32,236 nucleotides of DNA. Source: Chloroflexota bacterium (GTDB lineage Bacteria > Chloroflexota > Dormibacteria > CF-121). The notes under the pieces are model-generated. The model searched no databases. It was not told the origin of the DNA and saw nothing but the letters and a program-made list of their open reading frames with translations. The position numbers were made by a program, and so were the translations under genes. Positions 17,948-27,038 of the stretch are shown here, in pieces. The DNA is taken from contig VBEE01000045.1 of assembly GCA_005881715.1 (NCBI GenBank), positions 1 to 32,236 on the forward strand. Direction: 5' to 3'. How positions within the stretch are numbered: the stretch's first letter is position 1; each line of letters begins with the position of its first letter.

Positions 17948-18507
17948 ACGTACCTGAGAAACGTCAGACGGGTGGCGCCGTAGTCGCGCTCCCGCACGTG
18001 CGTCAGTCGCTGCAGCGCGGGCAAGGGTTGACTGCGATGATGCTCTACCGCCACCAGCGCCTGGTCACGCAGCGGCCCGCGGTCCAGCGCCTGCAGCGCC
18101 AGGTTGAGCGCGCTGGCGTCGCGGTAGGGTGGGTCGACCAGAAGGAGGTTGTAGGTCTTGAGGTCGCTCGCGTGCGCCCTCAGCCAGTCGATGGCATCGG
18201 CACTGGCAACGTCGCCCTGGGGGGCGAAGCCGGTTGCGGCCAAATTCTCGGCGACGATGTTAGCACAGGATCGGTCACGTTCCACGAATGTCGCCGACGC
18301 GGCCCCACGGGATAGCGCTTCGATGCCGAGCGTGCCGGCCCCGGCGAAGAGATCCAGTACCCGCGCACCGCGTATGCTGTCGCCGATGATGTTGAACAAC
18401 GCTTCCCGGACGAGTGAGGTGGTGGGACGCGTTGCTCGACCGGGTGGCGTCTTGAGCACCCGACCTCGACTCGCTCCGGCGGTGACGCGGGTGGCGGGCC
18501 CCGACAT
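17944..18507 (-). CDS. rsmD: 16S rRNA (guanine966-N2)-methyltransferase RsmD
   Basis: RVTAGASRGRVLKTPPG...RPTTSLVREALFNII...VLDLFAGAGTLGIEALSRGA...LLLVDPPY. Confidence 0.96.
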   Translation of the reverse strand: MSGPATRVTAGASRGRVLKTPPGRATRPTTSLVREALFNIIGDSIRGARVLDLFAGAGTLGIEALSRGAASATFVERDRSCANIVAENLAATGFAPQGDVASADAIDWLRAHASDLKTYNLLLVDPPYRDASALNLALQALDRGPLRDQALVAVEHHRSQPLPALQRLTHVRERDYGATRLTFLRYV

Positions 18508-18510
18508 TCG

Positions 18511-18570
18511 ATGAGTAAAGCAGGCGGGCCCGATTCACGGGATCCGGCCGAGGAAGGAGCTGCAGCATAG
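18511..18570 (+). CDS. possible 19-aa ORF preceding the small membrane ORF
   Basis: ATG..TAG: MSKAGGPDSRDPAEEGAAA*; overlaps the next frame by ATAG. Confidence 0.3.
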   Translation: MSKAGGPDSRDPAEEGAAA

Positions 18571-18818
18571 TCGTCGTCGACGTGGTGCTCGGGATCATCC
18601 TGGTGCTCGGTCTGCCCATCGCCGCCGGCCTCACCGTCGGTTGGCTCCTCTCGCAAGTGCGACGGTCACCGCGGGTGTCCCCTCCCGCCGGCTCGGCACC
18701 GGCTAGTCCAGCGCGAACACCCGACGATACGCCGAAAGCTGGCGGCGGAGGGCCGGCTCGCCGGCCAAGGTCGGGTCGCGGTCCAAGAGGCGGACGGCCT
18801 CGCTCTGGGCATCGCTGA
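18567..18818 (+). CDS. small single-TM membrane protein (ATA at 18567 or GTG at 18582), 3' end antisense to recG
   Basis: (IVVVD)VVLGIILVLGLPIAAGLTVGWLLSQVRRSPR...; purine-rich AGGAAGGAG 7 nt before ATA. Confidence 0.4.
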   Translation: MVVVDVVLGIILVLGLPIAAGLTVGWLLSQVRRSPRVSPPAGSAPASPARTPDDTPKAGGGGPARRPRSGRGPRGGRPRSGHR

Positions 18819-20748
18819 TCAGCGCGGCATCGAGCAAGCTCGCCATCTTGAACTCATTGCCATGCTGGCGGAAGCCGTGGAGTTCGCCCATGCCCCGCAG
18901 TTGCAGATCGATCTCGGCCAGGTCGAACCCGCTGTGATGCGTGACCAGAGCCGTCAAGCGCCGCATCGTCTCCGGATCATCCATGTCGGTGAACAGGAGG
19001 CAGGTGGATTCGTGTACCCCGCGACCAACCCGCCCGCGAAATTGGTGGAGCTGGGCTAAGCCGAACCGGTCGGCGCCCTCGACCATCATCACCGTCGCGT
19101 TCGGAATGTCGATGCCAACCTCGACCACGGAGGTCGATACCAGGATCCCCACCTCACCACGCTGGAACTTGCCCATGACCTCCTCTTTTTCGGCAGTCTT
19201 CATCCGTCCATGGAGGAGGGCGATGCGCGGGGCCAGGTCCGGGAAGACGTCGCGCTGCAGTTTCTCCACCTCCTGGGTCGCGGACCGGACCCCAAGCTTG
19301 TCCGACTCCTGGATCAGCGGGCAGATGACAAAGACCTGCCGCCCGGCCGTGACCTGTCGGCGAATGAAGTCATACGCGGCCTGCCGCTCATCAGGCGGCA
19401 CCAGTCGAGTGCTGACGGGCGGTCGACCCGGCGGCATTTCGTTGAGCACCGAGATATCCAGATCACCGAACAGGGTGAGCCCGAGGGTTCTGGGGATGGG
19501 GGTCGCGGTCATCGAGAGAAAATGGGGCCAGAGATCGCCCTGGCGGACGGAGAGACGCTGACTGACGCCAAAGCGGTGCTGCTCGTCGACCACGGCGAGT
19601 GCGACGTTCTTGAACCGAACGTCCTCCTCGATCACGGCATGGGTGCCGACCAGCAAGTTGACGGAACCGTCCGCGACCGAGGTCAGCAAGGCGCGTCGGG
19701 CAGCGGCCGGCGTGCTTCCCAAAAGCATGCCGACCACGATTCCAAATGGCCGCAACAGGGACTCGACGACGTCGGCGTGCTGCCGCGCCAGGATCTCGGT
19801 CGGCGCCAGCAGCATCGATTGGAACCCCGCACGTGCCACGTGGTGCATGGCCATCGCCGCCACCACGGTCTTCCCTGACCCGACGTCGCCCTCCAGCAAG
19901 CGGTTCATCGGTTCCGGCCGGGCCACGTCCTTGAGGATCTGCCACGCCGCGCTGCGCTGGGCGTTGGTGAGCTTGAAGGGAAGCGCCGCGACGAATGCTC
20001 GCGCCGTGGCTTCATCGAACGGGATGGGGTCGGCGGCGTGCGATTTGCGGGCCCGTTTCGCCTGTTGCACCGCGACCTGGTTGAGGAAGATCTCTTCAAA
20101 TTCGAACCGGTCGCGGGCCCGCTCGAGGGCTTCCATCGATTCCGGAAAGTGGACCTGCTTGACGGCGGCTGCCCGGGGCATGAAGCCACGGCGCGCCAGG
20201 ATCTCAGCGGGGAGCACCTCGTCGAGCTGGTCGGCCAGCCAGAGCAGCGGCCGGATCTTGGGACGAAGCCAGCGCGACGTAAGGCCTCTTGTCTCCGGGT
20301 AGATCGGCACGATCCGGGCCGCGTGGCTCGGGTCGCTGGAGACCTTTTCATATTCGGGGTTCTTCATCACCAGGCCGCCGTTGAGGTCGACCTCACCCGC
20401 GAGGAAAATCTGATCTCCCTCACGGAGGTAGTTGGCGATGTAGGGCTGGTTGAACCACACCACATTCAGCTGACCGGAATCGTCGGAAACCGTCGCCCGG
20501 GCGATCTGCATGTGCTTGCGCGGCGTGAGCTGCCGCGCGATGTGGTAGACGCGCGCCCGGACGGTGGTTTGCATCCCGGGCCGGACCCAGGCGATTGGCG
20601 TTACGTTCCCAAAGTCGCGGTGTTTTCGGGGGAAGTAGAGCAGGAGATCGCGGACCGTCTTCACGCCCACCCGCTCCAGCTTGCCGCCGTAGGCCGTGTT
20701 GATCCCGGTGATGGCGGTCACCGGGTCGTCGAGCGACAGCCGTGGCAC
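18703..20748 (-). CDS. recG: ATP-dependent DNA helicase RecG
   Basis: Wedge/OB domain, RLLEGDVGSGKTVVAAMAM, VVDEQHRFGVSQR, SMTATPIPRTL, FRGRVGRG. Confidence 0.98.
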   Translation of the reverse strand: MPRLSLDDPVTAITGINTAYGGKLERVGVKTVRDLLLYFPRKHRDFGNVTPIAWVRPGMQTTVRARVYHIARQLTPRKHMQIARATVSDDSGQLNVVWFNQPYIANYLREGDQIFLAGEVDLNGGLVMKNPEYEKVSSDPSHAARIVPIYPETRGLTSRWLRPKIRPLLWLADQLDEVLPAEILARRGFMPRAAAVKQVHFPESMEALERARDRFEFEEIFLNQVAVQQAKRARKSHAADPIPFDEATARAFVAALPFKLTNAQRSAAWQILKDVARPEPMNRLLEGDVGSGKTVVAAMAMHHVARAGFQSMLLAPTEILARQHADVVESLLRPFGIVVGMLLGSTPAAARRALLTSVADGSVNLLVGTHAVIEEDVRFKNVALAVVDEQHRFGVSQRLSVRQGDLWPHFLSMTATPIPRTLGLTLFGDLDISVLNEMPPGRPPVSTRLVPPDERQAAYDFIRRQVTAGRQVFVICPLIQESDKLGVRSATQEVEKLQRDVFPDLAPRIALLHGRMKTAEKEEVMGKFQRGEVGILVSTSVVEVGIDIPNATVMMVEGADRFGLAQLHQFRGRVGRGVHESTCLLFTDMDDPETMRRLTALVTHHSGFDLAEIDLQLRGMGELHGFRQHGNEFKMASLLDAALISDAQSEAVRLLDRDPTLAGEPALRRQLSAYRRVFALD

Positions 20749-20750
20749 GA

Positions 20751-21581
20751 TCAGGCGATCAGGTAGGTGAAACCGATCACGCCCGGGCCGGTGTAGGTGC
20801 CGATCACGGCCCCGGTCTCTGTCAGGGGGATGTCGAGTCCGGGGTAGCTGCCGGCCACGCGCTCCCGAAGCCGCTCGGCGTCGGCCAGGGCGGCGCCGTG
20901 GAGCACCGCCAGGTTGCTCAGCTGGCCATCCCGGCCCAAGAGTTCCACGAGGCGGTCGATGGCTTGCACCCGCCCCCTGGCCCGACCGAGTGGCGCGACT
21001 TCGCCATCCTGGAGGGTGATTAGCGGCTTGAAATTCAGGAGCGAGCCAAGCAGCGCGCGCGCCCGGCCGATCCGGCCGCCCCGTTCGAGGTAGGTCAAGG
21101 TGTCGATGGCGGCCAGCACGCGCGCCTTGGGAACGAGCGATCTGATGCGGTCGGCCACCGCGGCGCGCCCGGCCCCGGTCTTCGCCAGCTTCGCACCCTC
21201 CAGCGCCAGGAACCCCAGCGCCATCGACGCCGTCAGCGAGTCGATTACCTCGATCTGGCCGCCGTCGACCGACTTGGCGGCCATCTCGGCGGCGCCGTAG
21301 GTCCCCGAGACTTTGCTGGAGATGGTCACCGTGACCACCTCGTCGCCCGCCTCGCGATGGCGCCGAAACACCTCCTCGAACGCCCCCACCGGCGGTTGCG
21401 AGGTTTTGGGCAGTTGCGGCGAAGTCTTCAGCTTGTCGAAGAAATCATCGCCGGTGAGGTCCACGTGGTCCTTGAAGACCTGGTCCCCGAAGCGAACGTT
21501 GAGCGGCACAACGGTGATGCCGGCGGCCCGCTGTTGATCCTCGCTGAGGTCCGCCGTGGAATCGGTAACGATCCGGACCAC
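20751..21581 (-). CDS. DegV family protein (FakB-like fatty-acid-binding)
   Basis: VRIVTDSTADLSEDQQRAAGITVVPLNVRFGD; TSQPPVGAFEEVF; EVIDSLTASMALGFLALEGAKLA. Confidence 0.93.
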   Translation of the reverse strand: MVRIVTDSTADLSEDQQRAAGITVVPLNVRFGDQVFKDHVDLTGDDFFDKLKTSPQLPKTSQPPVGAFEEVFRRHREAGDEVVTVTISSKVSGTYGAAEMAAKSVDGGQIEVIDSLTASMALGFLALEGAKLAKTGAGRAAVADRIRSLVPKARVLAAIDTLTYLERGGRIGRARALLGSLLNFKPLITLQDGEVAPLGRARGRVQAIDRLVELLGRDGQLSNLAVLHGAALADAERLRERVAGSYPGLDIPLTETGAVIGTYTGPGVIGFTYLIA

Positions 21582-21681
21582 GACAGGAGTATAGTCACCG
21601 GTCCGCTCCCATCACGAGGGAGCAACAGGCGCGTTTTCGTTAGGTGCCGCGCAGCGCTGGCCTGCTACACCTGTAGATGCT

Positions 21682-22002
21682 GTGGTGCTCCCAAACAGCC
21701 TCAATTCGCGCCTCAACCAGGCGCTGATCCTGGCCGGCTTTGTCGGCTTTCAGGTGATGGATTCCCTCACCACCCACATCGGGCTCGCCCTGCAGCACGC
21801 CGAGCTCAACCACGTCATGGCGCCGGTGATCGCCACCCAGGGGGAGCTGGTCGCCTATGCGATCAAGGGAACAGCGGTCGCCGTGCTGCTCGCCATCCTG
21901 ATGCTGCTATACCGGCAAAAGCCGCGGGTCTGGCACGCCTATCAGGTCGCGGCCTGGCTGACTGCCGTGGCCGTGGTGTCCAACGTGCTGCAGCTGCTCT
22001 AG
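21682..22002 (+). CDS. small multi-pass membrane protein (DUF5658-like)
   Basis: 106 aa with FQVMDSLTTHIGLALQHAELNHVMAPVIA and hydrophobic segments; divergent from DegV gene. Confidence 0.65.
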   Translation: MVLPNSLNSRLNQALILAGFVGFQVMDSLTTHIGLALQHAELNHVMAPVIATQGELVAYAIKGTAVAVLLAILMLLYRQKPRVWHAYQVAAWLTAVAVVSNVLQLL

Positions 22003-22023
22003 CGGGTTGCGCAGGTCCAGCGT

Positions 22024-23631
22024 CTACTCGACGGCGACCACGTAGGGGTAGAGCGCCTGCTCGCCGGACTGCAACTCGATCGACGCTTTTGGGAACTGTT
22101 TGGCGATCGCCGTGCAGAGGGCCTCGCGCTCGGTCTCGGGGGCGTCGGCACCGGCGTAGATCGTAACGGTGCCCACGTTGCCGGCATCGATGCGTTTGAG
22201 GACCGACTGAACGACGGTTTCGGGCGACGCGCCGGCGTCGACGATGCGGTCGTTGAGCAACCCGATGACGTCGTTTTCGGCGATCTTCAGGCCGTCCACC
22301 TCGGAGGCCCGGACCGCCCGCGTCACTTCGATGGTTTGGACCTGGCCGAGCGCGTGCGACATCGCATTGGCATTGGCCTCGAGATTGGCGCTGAAGTCGA
22401 AAGCGAACAGGGCCGCGATCCCCTGCGGCAGGCTGCGCGAGGGAACGACCCGCACCCGCTTCTTGCTCAACTCGGCAACCTGCTGGGCGGTCATGATCAC
22501 GTTGCCATTGTTGGGCAGCAGGAGGACGTCGTTGGAGGGCACCGACTCGACCGCGGCCAGGATGTCCTCCGCCGACGGATTCATCGACTGTCCGCCGCCG
22601 ACGACTGAATCGACCCCGAGGCTTTCGAGGATTCGGCGGAAGCCGTCGCCGCTGGCCACGGCCACCACCGCGAGATGTTTCGTGCTCGCCGGACGGCGGA
22701 TGCTCTCGCCCTGCAGGCGGTGATGCTGCGACGACATGTCATCGACCTTGAGGCGGGTGAGCCGGCCGACACCGCTCGCGTAGCCGATCACGACGGCCGG
22801 CTCGTGGGTGTGCACGTGGACCTTGATGGCAGAGTCGTCACCGACGACCAGCGCCGAGTCCCCCTGTCGCTGGATTTCTTTCCGGACATCATCAACCGGC
22901 AGCTTCTCGCCGTTGATGATGAACTCGGTGCAGTAACCCCAACCCTCAGAGGGCGCCTGCACCTCCTTGGGTCGCGCGTGTTGCGTGGCCGGCCGCTCGA
23001 ATGTGGCCAGCTCCTCCCCCAGCATGCGCTTCAGAAACCCATCGAGGATCAGTTGCAGCCCGAAGCCGCCGGCGTCGATGACGCCCGCCTGCTTGAGGAT
23101 GGGCAGCTGCTCGGGCGTTCGTTCGACCGCCGTCGCCGCTGCCTCGCAGGCGGCTCGCACGACCTGGGTCAGGTCAGTGGTCTGCGCGGCCTCGGCCTCA
23201 GCACCGGCCGCAGCTTCACGCGCCACCGTCAGCATGGTGCCTTCGGTCGGTCTGATCACGGCCCGATAGGCGACGTCGGCGCCTTCGCGAAAAGCCCGGG
23301 CCAGCCCCTTCGCATCGACCGAGGCGTGCGAGCCGATACCCATACAGAAGCCGCGGAAAATCTGGGACAGGATCACGCCCGAATTGCCGCGTGCCCCCAT
23401 GAGCGCGCCGTGCGAGGCGCGCTTGGCCATGGCGGAGAGGTTGGGCTCATCCAGCCCGCGGATGTCCTCGACGGCGGACTGCAGCGTCAACAGCATGTTG
23501 GTCCCGGTATCGCCGTCCGGGACGGGGAAAACATTGAGGGCATCCACCTCATCCCGGTTGATCGTGAGCCAGGCCAGCGAGCCCAGCAGGGCCTCCTTGA
23601 ACAGCCGGCCGTCGCACTCGGTGATGGGCAT
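22024..23631 (-). CDS. fakA: DAK2/DhaL-domain fatty acid kinase catalytic protein FakA
   Basis: NVFPVPDGDTGTNMLLTLQSAVEDI, GARGNSGVILSQIFRGF, GVIDAGGFGLQLILDGF, LPNNGNVIMTAQQVAEL. Confidence 0.94.
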   Translation of the reverse strand: MPITECDGRLFKEALLGSLAWLTINRDEVDALNVFPVPDGDTGTNMLLTLQSAVEDIRGLDEPNLSAMAKRASHGALMGARGNSGVILSQIFRGFCMGIGSHASVDAKGLARAFREGADVAYRAVIRPTEGTMLTVAREAAAGAEAEAAQTTDLTQVVRAACEAAATAVERTPEQLPILKQAGVIDAGGFGLQLILDGFLKRMLGEELATFERPATQHARPKEVQAPSEGWGYCTEFIINGEKLPVDDVRKEIQRQGDSALVVGDDSAIKVHVHTHEPAVVIGYASGVGRLTRLKVDDMSSQHHRLQGESIRRPASTKHLAVVAVASGDGFRRILESLGVDSVVGGGQSMNPSAEDILAAVESVPSNDVLLLPNNGNVIMTAQQVAELSKKRVRVVPSRSLPQGIAALFAFDFSANLEANANAMSHALGQVQTIEVTRAVRASEVDGLKIAENDVIGLLNDRIVDAGASPETVVQSVLKRIDAGNVGTVTIYAGADAPETEREALCTAIAKQFPKASIELQSGEQALYPYVVAVE

Positions 23632-23659
23632 GGTCGGGGCGCCGGTTAGGGTAGCCGTC

Positions 23660-24076
23660 TCAGCTGCCGCTGCCGCCGCTTATGTGGATGCCCTGGACGT
23701 TGACGTTGACCTCGACCACGGGCAACCCGAGGGTCCGCTCGACCGAATACCGGACGGCGTTCGAGAGGTTGTGGGCGACTTCCGAGACCCGTGTGCCGTA
23801 CTCGACGATGACATAGAGCGAGACGGCGATGCCGTCCTCCCGGACCTCGACCTCGACGCCGCGGTGCAGCTTGTCGCGGTGCAGCCGCTCGGCAAGGCCG
23901 TCGCGCAGTCCGCGGGCGGCCATCGCGACGACGCCGTAGCATCCGGCGGCTGCATGGCCGGCGATGGTGGCAACGACGTGGCGCGAGACTTCGATCCGCC
24001 CGAGGTCTCTGGCCTGGATCAGCGTCCTCGGCGGCTTCCCGGTCCGTGGCGGGTTGGCCTTCGTCTTTGAGTCCAT
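23660..24076 (-). CDS. Asp23/Gls24 family envelope stress response protein
   Basis: ATG at 24076; [28 protein letters not shown]...[45 protein letters not shown]. Confidence 0.93.
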   Translation of the reverse strand: MDSKTKANPPRTGKPPRTLIQARDLGRIEVSRHVVATIAGHAAAGCYGVVAMAARGLRDGLAERLHRDKLHRGVEVEVREDGIAVSLYVIVEYGTRVSEVAHNLSNAVRYSVERTLGLPVVEVNVNVQGIHISGGSGS

Positions 24077-24152
24077 ACGTGTGCTACTATGTGACGCTGA
24101 TTTCGCCCCAATCATACGCGATGACTCCGGGGCATCGAAGCAAACCAACACC

Positions 24153-24338
24153 ATGGCACAACGTTGCGCGATCTGCGGCAAGGGGCCCCAATACGGGCAT
24201 AACGTGAGCCACTCGAAAGTGCGCACGAAGCGTCGCTTCATGCCCAATCTGCACAAAGCCCGGGTGACGATCAGCGGCCGTTTGCAGACCGCCATGGTCT
24301 GCACGCGCTGCCTTCGGACGCAGGCGAAGTCGGTCTAG
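24153..24338 (+). CDS. rpmB: 50S ribosomal protein L28
   Basis: [61 protein letters not shown]. Confidence 0.97.
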   Translation: MAQRCAICGKGPQYGHNVSHSKVRTKRRFMPNLHKARVTISGRLQTAMVCTRCLRTQAKSV

Positions 24339-24943
24339 TTCTCGGGCGGCCCGCCCGACGAATCCTCGGCGACCGATCCCACGTGCCCCCGCGGCGAGAT
24401 CCATAAGGTGACCGGGATCCCGGAGCGAAGCCACGGCTGAGCGGATCGTAGCTCGGCATCGGACAGCACCAGGTAGTAGCTGGCGCCTCCCTGCAGCCAG
24501 ATGGTGCGGCCCTGGACATGGTCGACGACGCCGGCGACCTCGCGCGGGAGTGCGGAATAGCTTTCGGCGCTGAGCAGCGCCAGCCAGGTCGTGCCGACTA
24601 CCCCGGCCGTGGCCACCAGGAGGAGGATCCGCCGGCCCCAGGGCGTCCCATCCCAGAGCAGCGCGTACACCAGCCAGGGAAGCACGATCGCGACCAGCGC
24701 CAGGCTGGTCTGGGTCTCTTGCCAGATGTTGCCGGCGTAGGCACGCTGGCTGCTGTTCGTGAGGTCGGCGCCCGACGGGAGGAAAGACGGCACGTGGAGG
24801 GCCAGGGCCAGCAGCCCGACGCTGATCGCCAGCGTGAGCCCGACGCGGCGAAGCCGGACGTCGCGGAGATCGATCCGGGTGCCGACGGCCCGCAGGGAGC
24901 GTCGTGCCGCAAGCGTCACGAACCGTGTAACCCGAATCTCCAT
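24335..24943 (-). CDS. hypothetical membrane protein
   Basis: ATG at 24943 ([16 protein letters not shown]...) is preferred over the ORF-track start inside rpe; three hydrophobic segments then a soluble tail. Confidence 0.65.
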   Translation of the reverse strand: MEIRVTRFVTLAARRSLRAVGTRIDLRDVRLRRVGLTLAISVGLLALALHVPSFLPSGADLTNSSQRAYAGNIWQETQTSLALVAIVLPWLVYALLWDGTPWGRRILLLVATAGVVGTTWLALLSAESYSALPREVAGVVDHVQGRTIWLQGGASYYLVLSDAELRSAQPWLRSGIPVTLWISPRGHVGSVAEDSSGGPPEN

Positions 24944-24977
24944 CCCCGCTTGCGGGCAGGGCCGGGTTACCGTCGCT

Positions 24978-25619
24978 TTATCGCAATTCCTCGATCGCGG
25001 CCTTCTTCCCCTGCGAGTGGCTGTAGACGAAACTGCCCGCCACCAGCACGGTGGCACCATTCGCGATCGACTGGCGGCCGGTTTCCGCGTTGACGCCGCC
25101 GTCGATCTCGATGTCGAGTTTGGGATTGAGCCGGTCCCGCAGGGTCCGGGCCGCCTTGATCCGATCCAGGCTGCCGTCGATGAATGTCTGACCACCCCAG
25201 CCGGGATTGACGCACATCATGACCAGCAGGTCGGCGTCCTTCAGCACCGGCTCGACGAGGACGAGGGGGCTGCCGGGATTCAGACAGACCCCCGGACGCA
25301 GACCGGCCTTGCGAATTGTGTCCAGCACCCGGTGGATGTGCCGGGTCGCTTCGACGTGGACCGACAGGCTGTTGGCGCCGGCGTCGCGAAAAGCCTCGAT
25401 GGTGCGCTCGGGGTTCTCGATCATCAAGTGGATGTCAAAGGGCAGCTGCGCGTAGCGTCGGCAATGTTCGACCGTGCGCGGCCCGATCGTGATCGGTGGA
25501 ACGAAGTGTCCATCCATCACGTCGAAGTGCACCCAGTCGGCGCCGGCCTGCTCGAGGGCTGCGACTTCCTCCCCCAGCCGGCTGAAGTCGGCCGATAACA
25601 GCGACGGCGCGACCAGCAC
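24978..25619 (-). CDS. rpe: ribulose-phosphate 3-epimerase
   Basis: VAPSLLSADFSRLGEEV, HFDVMDGHFVPPITIGP, VNPGWGGQTFI, DIEIDGGVNAET. Confidence 0.97.
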   Translation of the reverse strand: MLVAPSLLSADFSRLGEEVAALEQAGADWVHFDVMDGHFVPPITIGPRTVEHCRRYAQLPFDIHLMIENPERTIEAFRDAGANSLSVHVEATRHIHRVLDTIRKAGLRPGVCLNPGSPLVLVEPVLKDADLLVMMCVNPGWGGQTFIDGSLDRIKAARTLRDRLNPKLDIEIDGGVNAETGRQSIANGATVLVAGSFVYSHSQGKKAAIEELR

Positions 25620-26464
25620 TAGGAGACGGTCGGGACGTTGATCGTAACCGGCGCGTCGAAGTCGTGATAGTTGATGGTCACCTGGGCGGTGGCGTGGATG
25701 GTCGAACCGGCCGGCAAGCGGCTAGCCGATGCGCCGGCCGATGCTCCCAGCGAGCCCATCAACTGGCTGAGGTCGATGTTGTAGTCCAGGTTGACATACA
25801 TCCGGCGGACCAGGTGATCGTCCTTTCCAAACCAGACCTCGACCGCCATCGTGCCGCTATCCAGCACCTGTTTCATCGCGGCCGCGGCCTGGGGATTCTT
25901 GCCGAGCTTGTTCAGGCTGGCGATCAGTTTGTCTTTGTCCGGGGTCAAGCTGTAGTGATGAACGCTGGCGCCGGCCTGCGTCGTGTCGCCCAGGTCCTTG
26001 ACCGACTTCACGTTCTTCAGGAACTGGTCGTAGGAAAGTGGGTCGGGCTGGCCCAACTGATCCGTCAGGCTGCCCGATTGTGGCGAGACCTCCCATTTCT
26101 GGGTCAGCGGATTCTTTACGTAGGCTTTGCCGTTGGCGACGACAATTTCGGTCGCCAGCGAAAGCCCGCCCATTTTGACGTTCATGACGGCGTGATAGCG
26201 ATCGGGGAATTGCGCCTCACCGTTCCCGGTTACCGCGACGGTCATCGAGCCCGAGGACGAGCCGGTTTGGCCGAAAATCTGACCCATCTGCGGGGGGAAC
26301 GTCATGTTGACGTTGGCCTGCATGTCGAACTTGGCCGAGTGGAGTTGGCTCGCGCGTTGTGCGGCGCCGGCGAGCGCCTGCTGCGGGGTCTCGGCCTTGG
26401 CCAACGGCGAGGCGCAGGCCGCCACGGCGACCATCGTCAAGAGGCTCAGAAAGAGTCGTTTCAT
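25619..26464 (-). CDS. LppX/LprG-like lipoprotein
   Basis: Signal peptide with lipobox VAACAS; AKFDMQANVNMTF...; conserved-type VRRMYVNLDYNIDLSQL...TINYHDFDAPVTINVP C-terminus. Confidence 0.8.
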   Translation of the reverse strand: MKRLFLSLLTMVAVAACASPLAKAETPQQALAGAAQRASQLHSAKFDMQANVNMTFPPQMGQIFGQTGSSSGSMTVAVTGNGEAQFPDRYHAVMNVKMGGLSLATEIVVANGKAYVKNPLTQKWEVSPQSGSLTDQLGQPDPLSYDQFLKNVKSVKDLGDTTQAGASVHHYSLTPDKDKLIASLNKLGKNPQAAAAMKQVLDSGTMAVEVWFGKDDHLVRRMYVNLDYNIDLSQLMGSLGASAGASASRLPAGSTIHATAQVTINYHDFDAPVTINVPTVS

Positions 26465-26525
26465 CGAGCTTCCTGAGTATATCGACGCCGGGACGCCAAT
26501 CCCTTCGTCGCCGAAAACGAGCGTG

Positions 26526-27038
26526 TCACGAGGACGAGACGGGCGGCACGTTCACGGTCTCCAGCCACGCGGGTAACTCGCCGAGTCGGGTAATGATGTG
26601 GGTCGGCGCGGGGCCGCCGGTGAGGACCGCTCCCGGATGTTTCAACCAGACCGCGGGGATGCCCGCGTTGAGCGCCCCGGCGATGTCCGTGTCGAGCCGG
26701 TCACCGACCATGCAGGTCGTCCCCAGGGGAACGCCCAATCGGCGCGCACCCTCGACGTAGATGGCCGGATCGGGCTTGGCGCGTCCAAAATCCCTCGAGG
26801 TGACCATCGCGTCGATCAGACTCCGCAACCCGGCCTTGTCCAGCGCTGCGGCGAGCTCGGCGTCCCCCGACCCGACCGTGTTGGAGATCACGCCCAACCG
26901 GTAGCGGGACTTGAGCGCCGCCAGCACCTCGAGGGCACCAGGCAGCGGAATGATCGCCATTTCCCACAGGTGCTTGCCCGGCTCCTCAACCACCAGGGTG
27001 TTCCCGGCATCGAAGAAGACGCCTAAAAGGGCCGGCAT
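26526..27038 (-). CDS. HAD superfamily hydrolase
   Basis: GVFFDAGNTLV, GVISNT, GRAKPDPAIYVEGARRLGV, CMVGDRLDTDIAGALNAGIPAVWL. Confidence 0.93.
   Translation of the reverse strand: MPALLGVFFDAGNTLVVEEPGKHLWEMAIIPLPGALEVLAALKSRYRLGVISNTVGSGDAELAAALDKAGLRSLIDAMVTSRDFGRAKPDPAIYVEGARRLGVPLGTTCMVGDRLDTDIAGALNAGIPAVWLKHPGAVLTGGPAPTHIITRLGELPAWLETVNVPPVSSS

Noticed and set aside
21605-21623. Hairpin gctccc-atcacga-gggagc upstream of the divergent degV/membrane genes
   Set aside because: Short stem without a T-run or conserved context; insufficient evidence for a terminator or operator.
23660-24304. 214-aa version of Asp23 protein
   Set aside because: N-terminal part is antisense to rpmB and its upstream region; ATG 24076 fits the Asp23 family.
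24335-25195. 286-aa version of the membrane protein
   Set aside because: N-terminal part is rpe read in another frame; ATG 24943 is more plausible.
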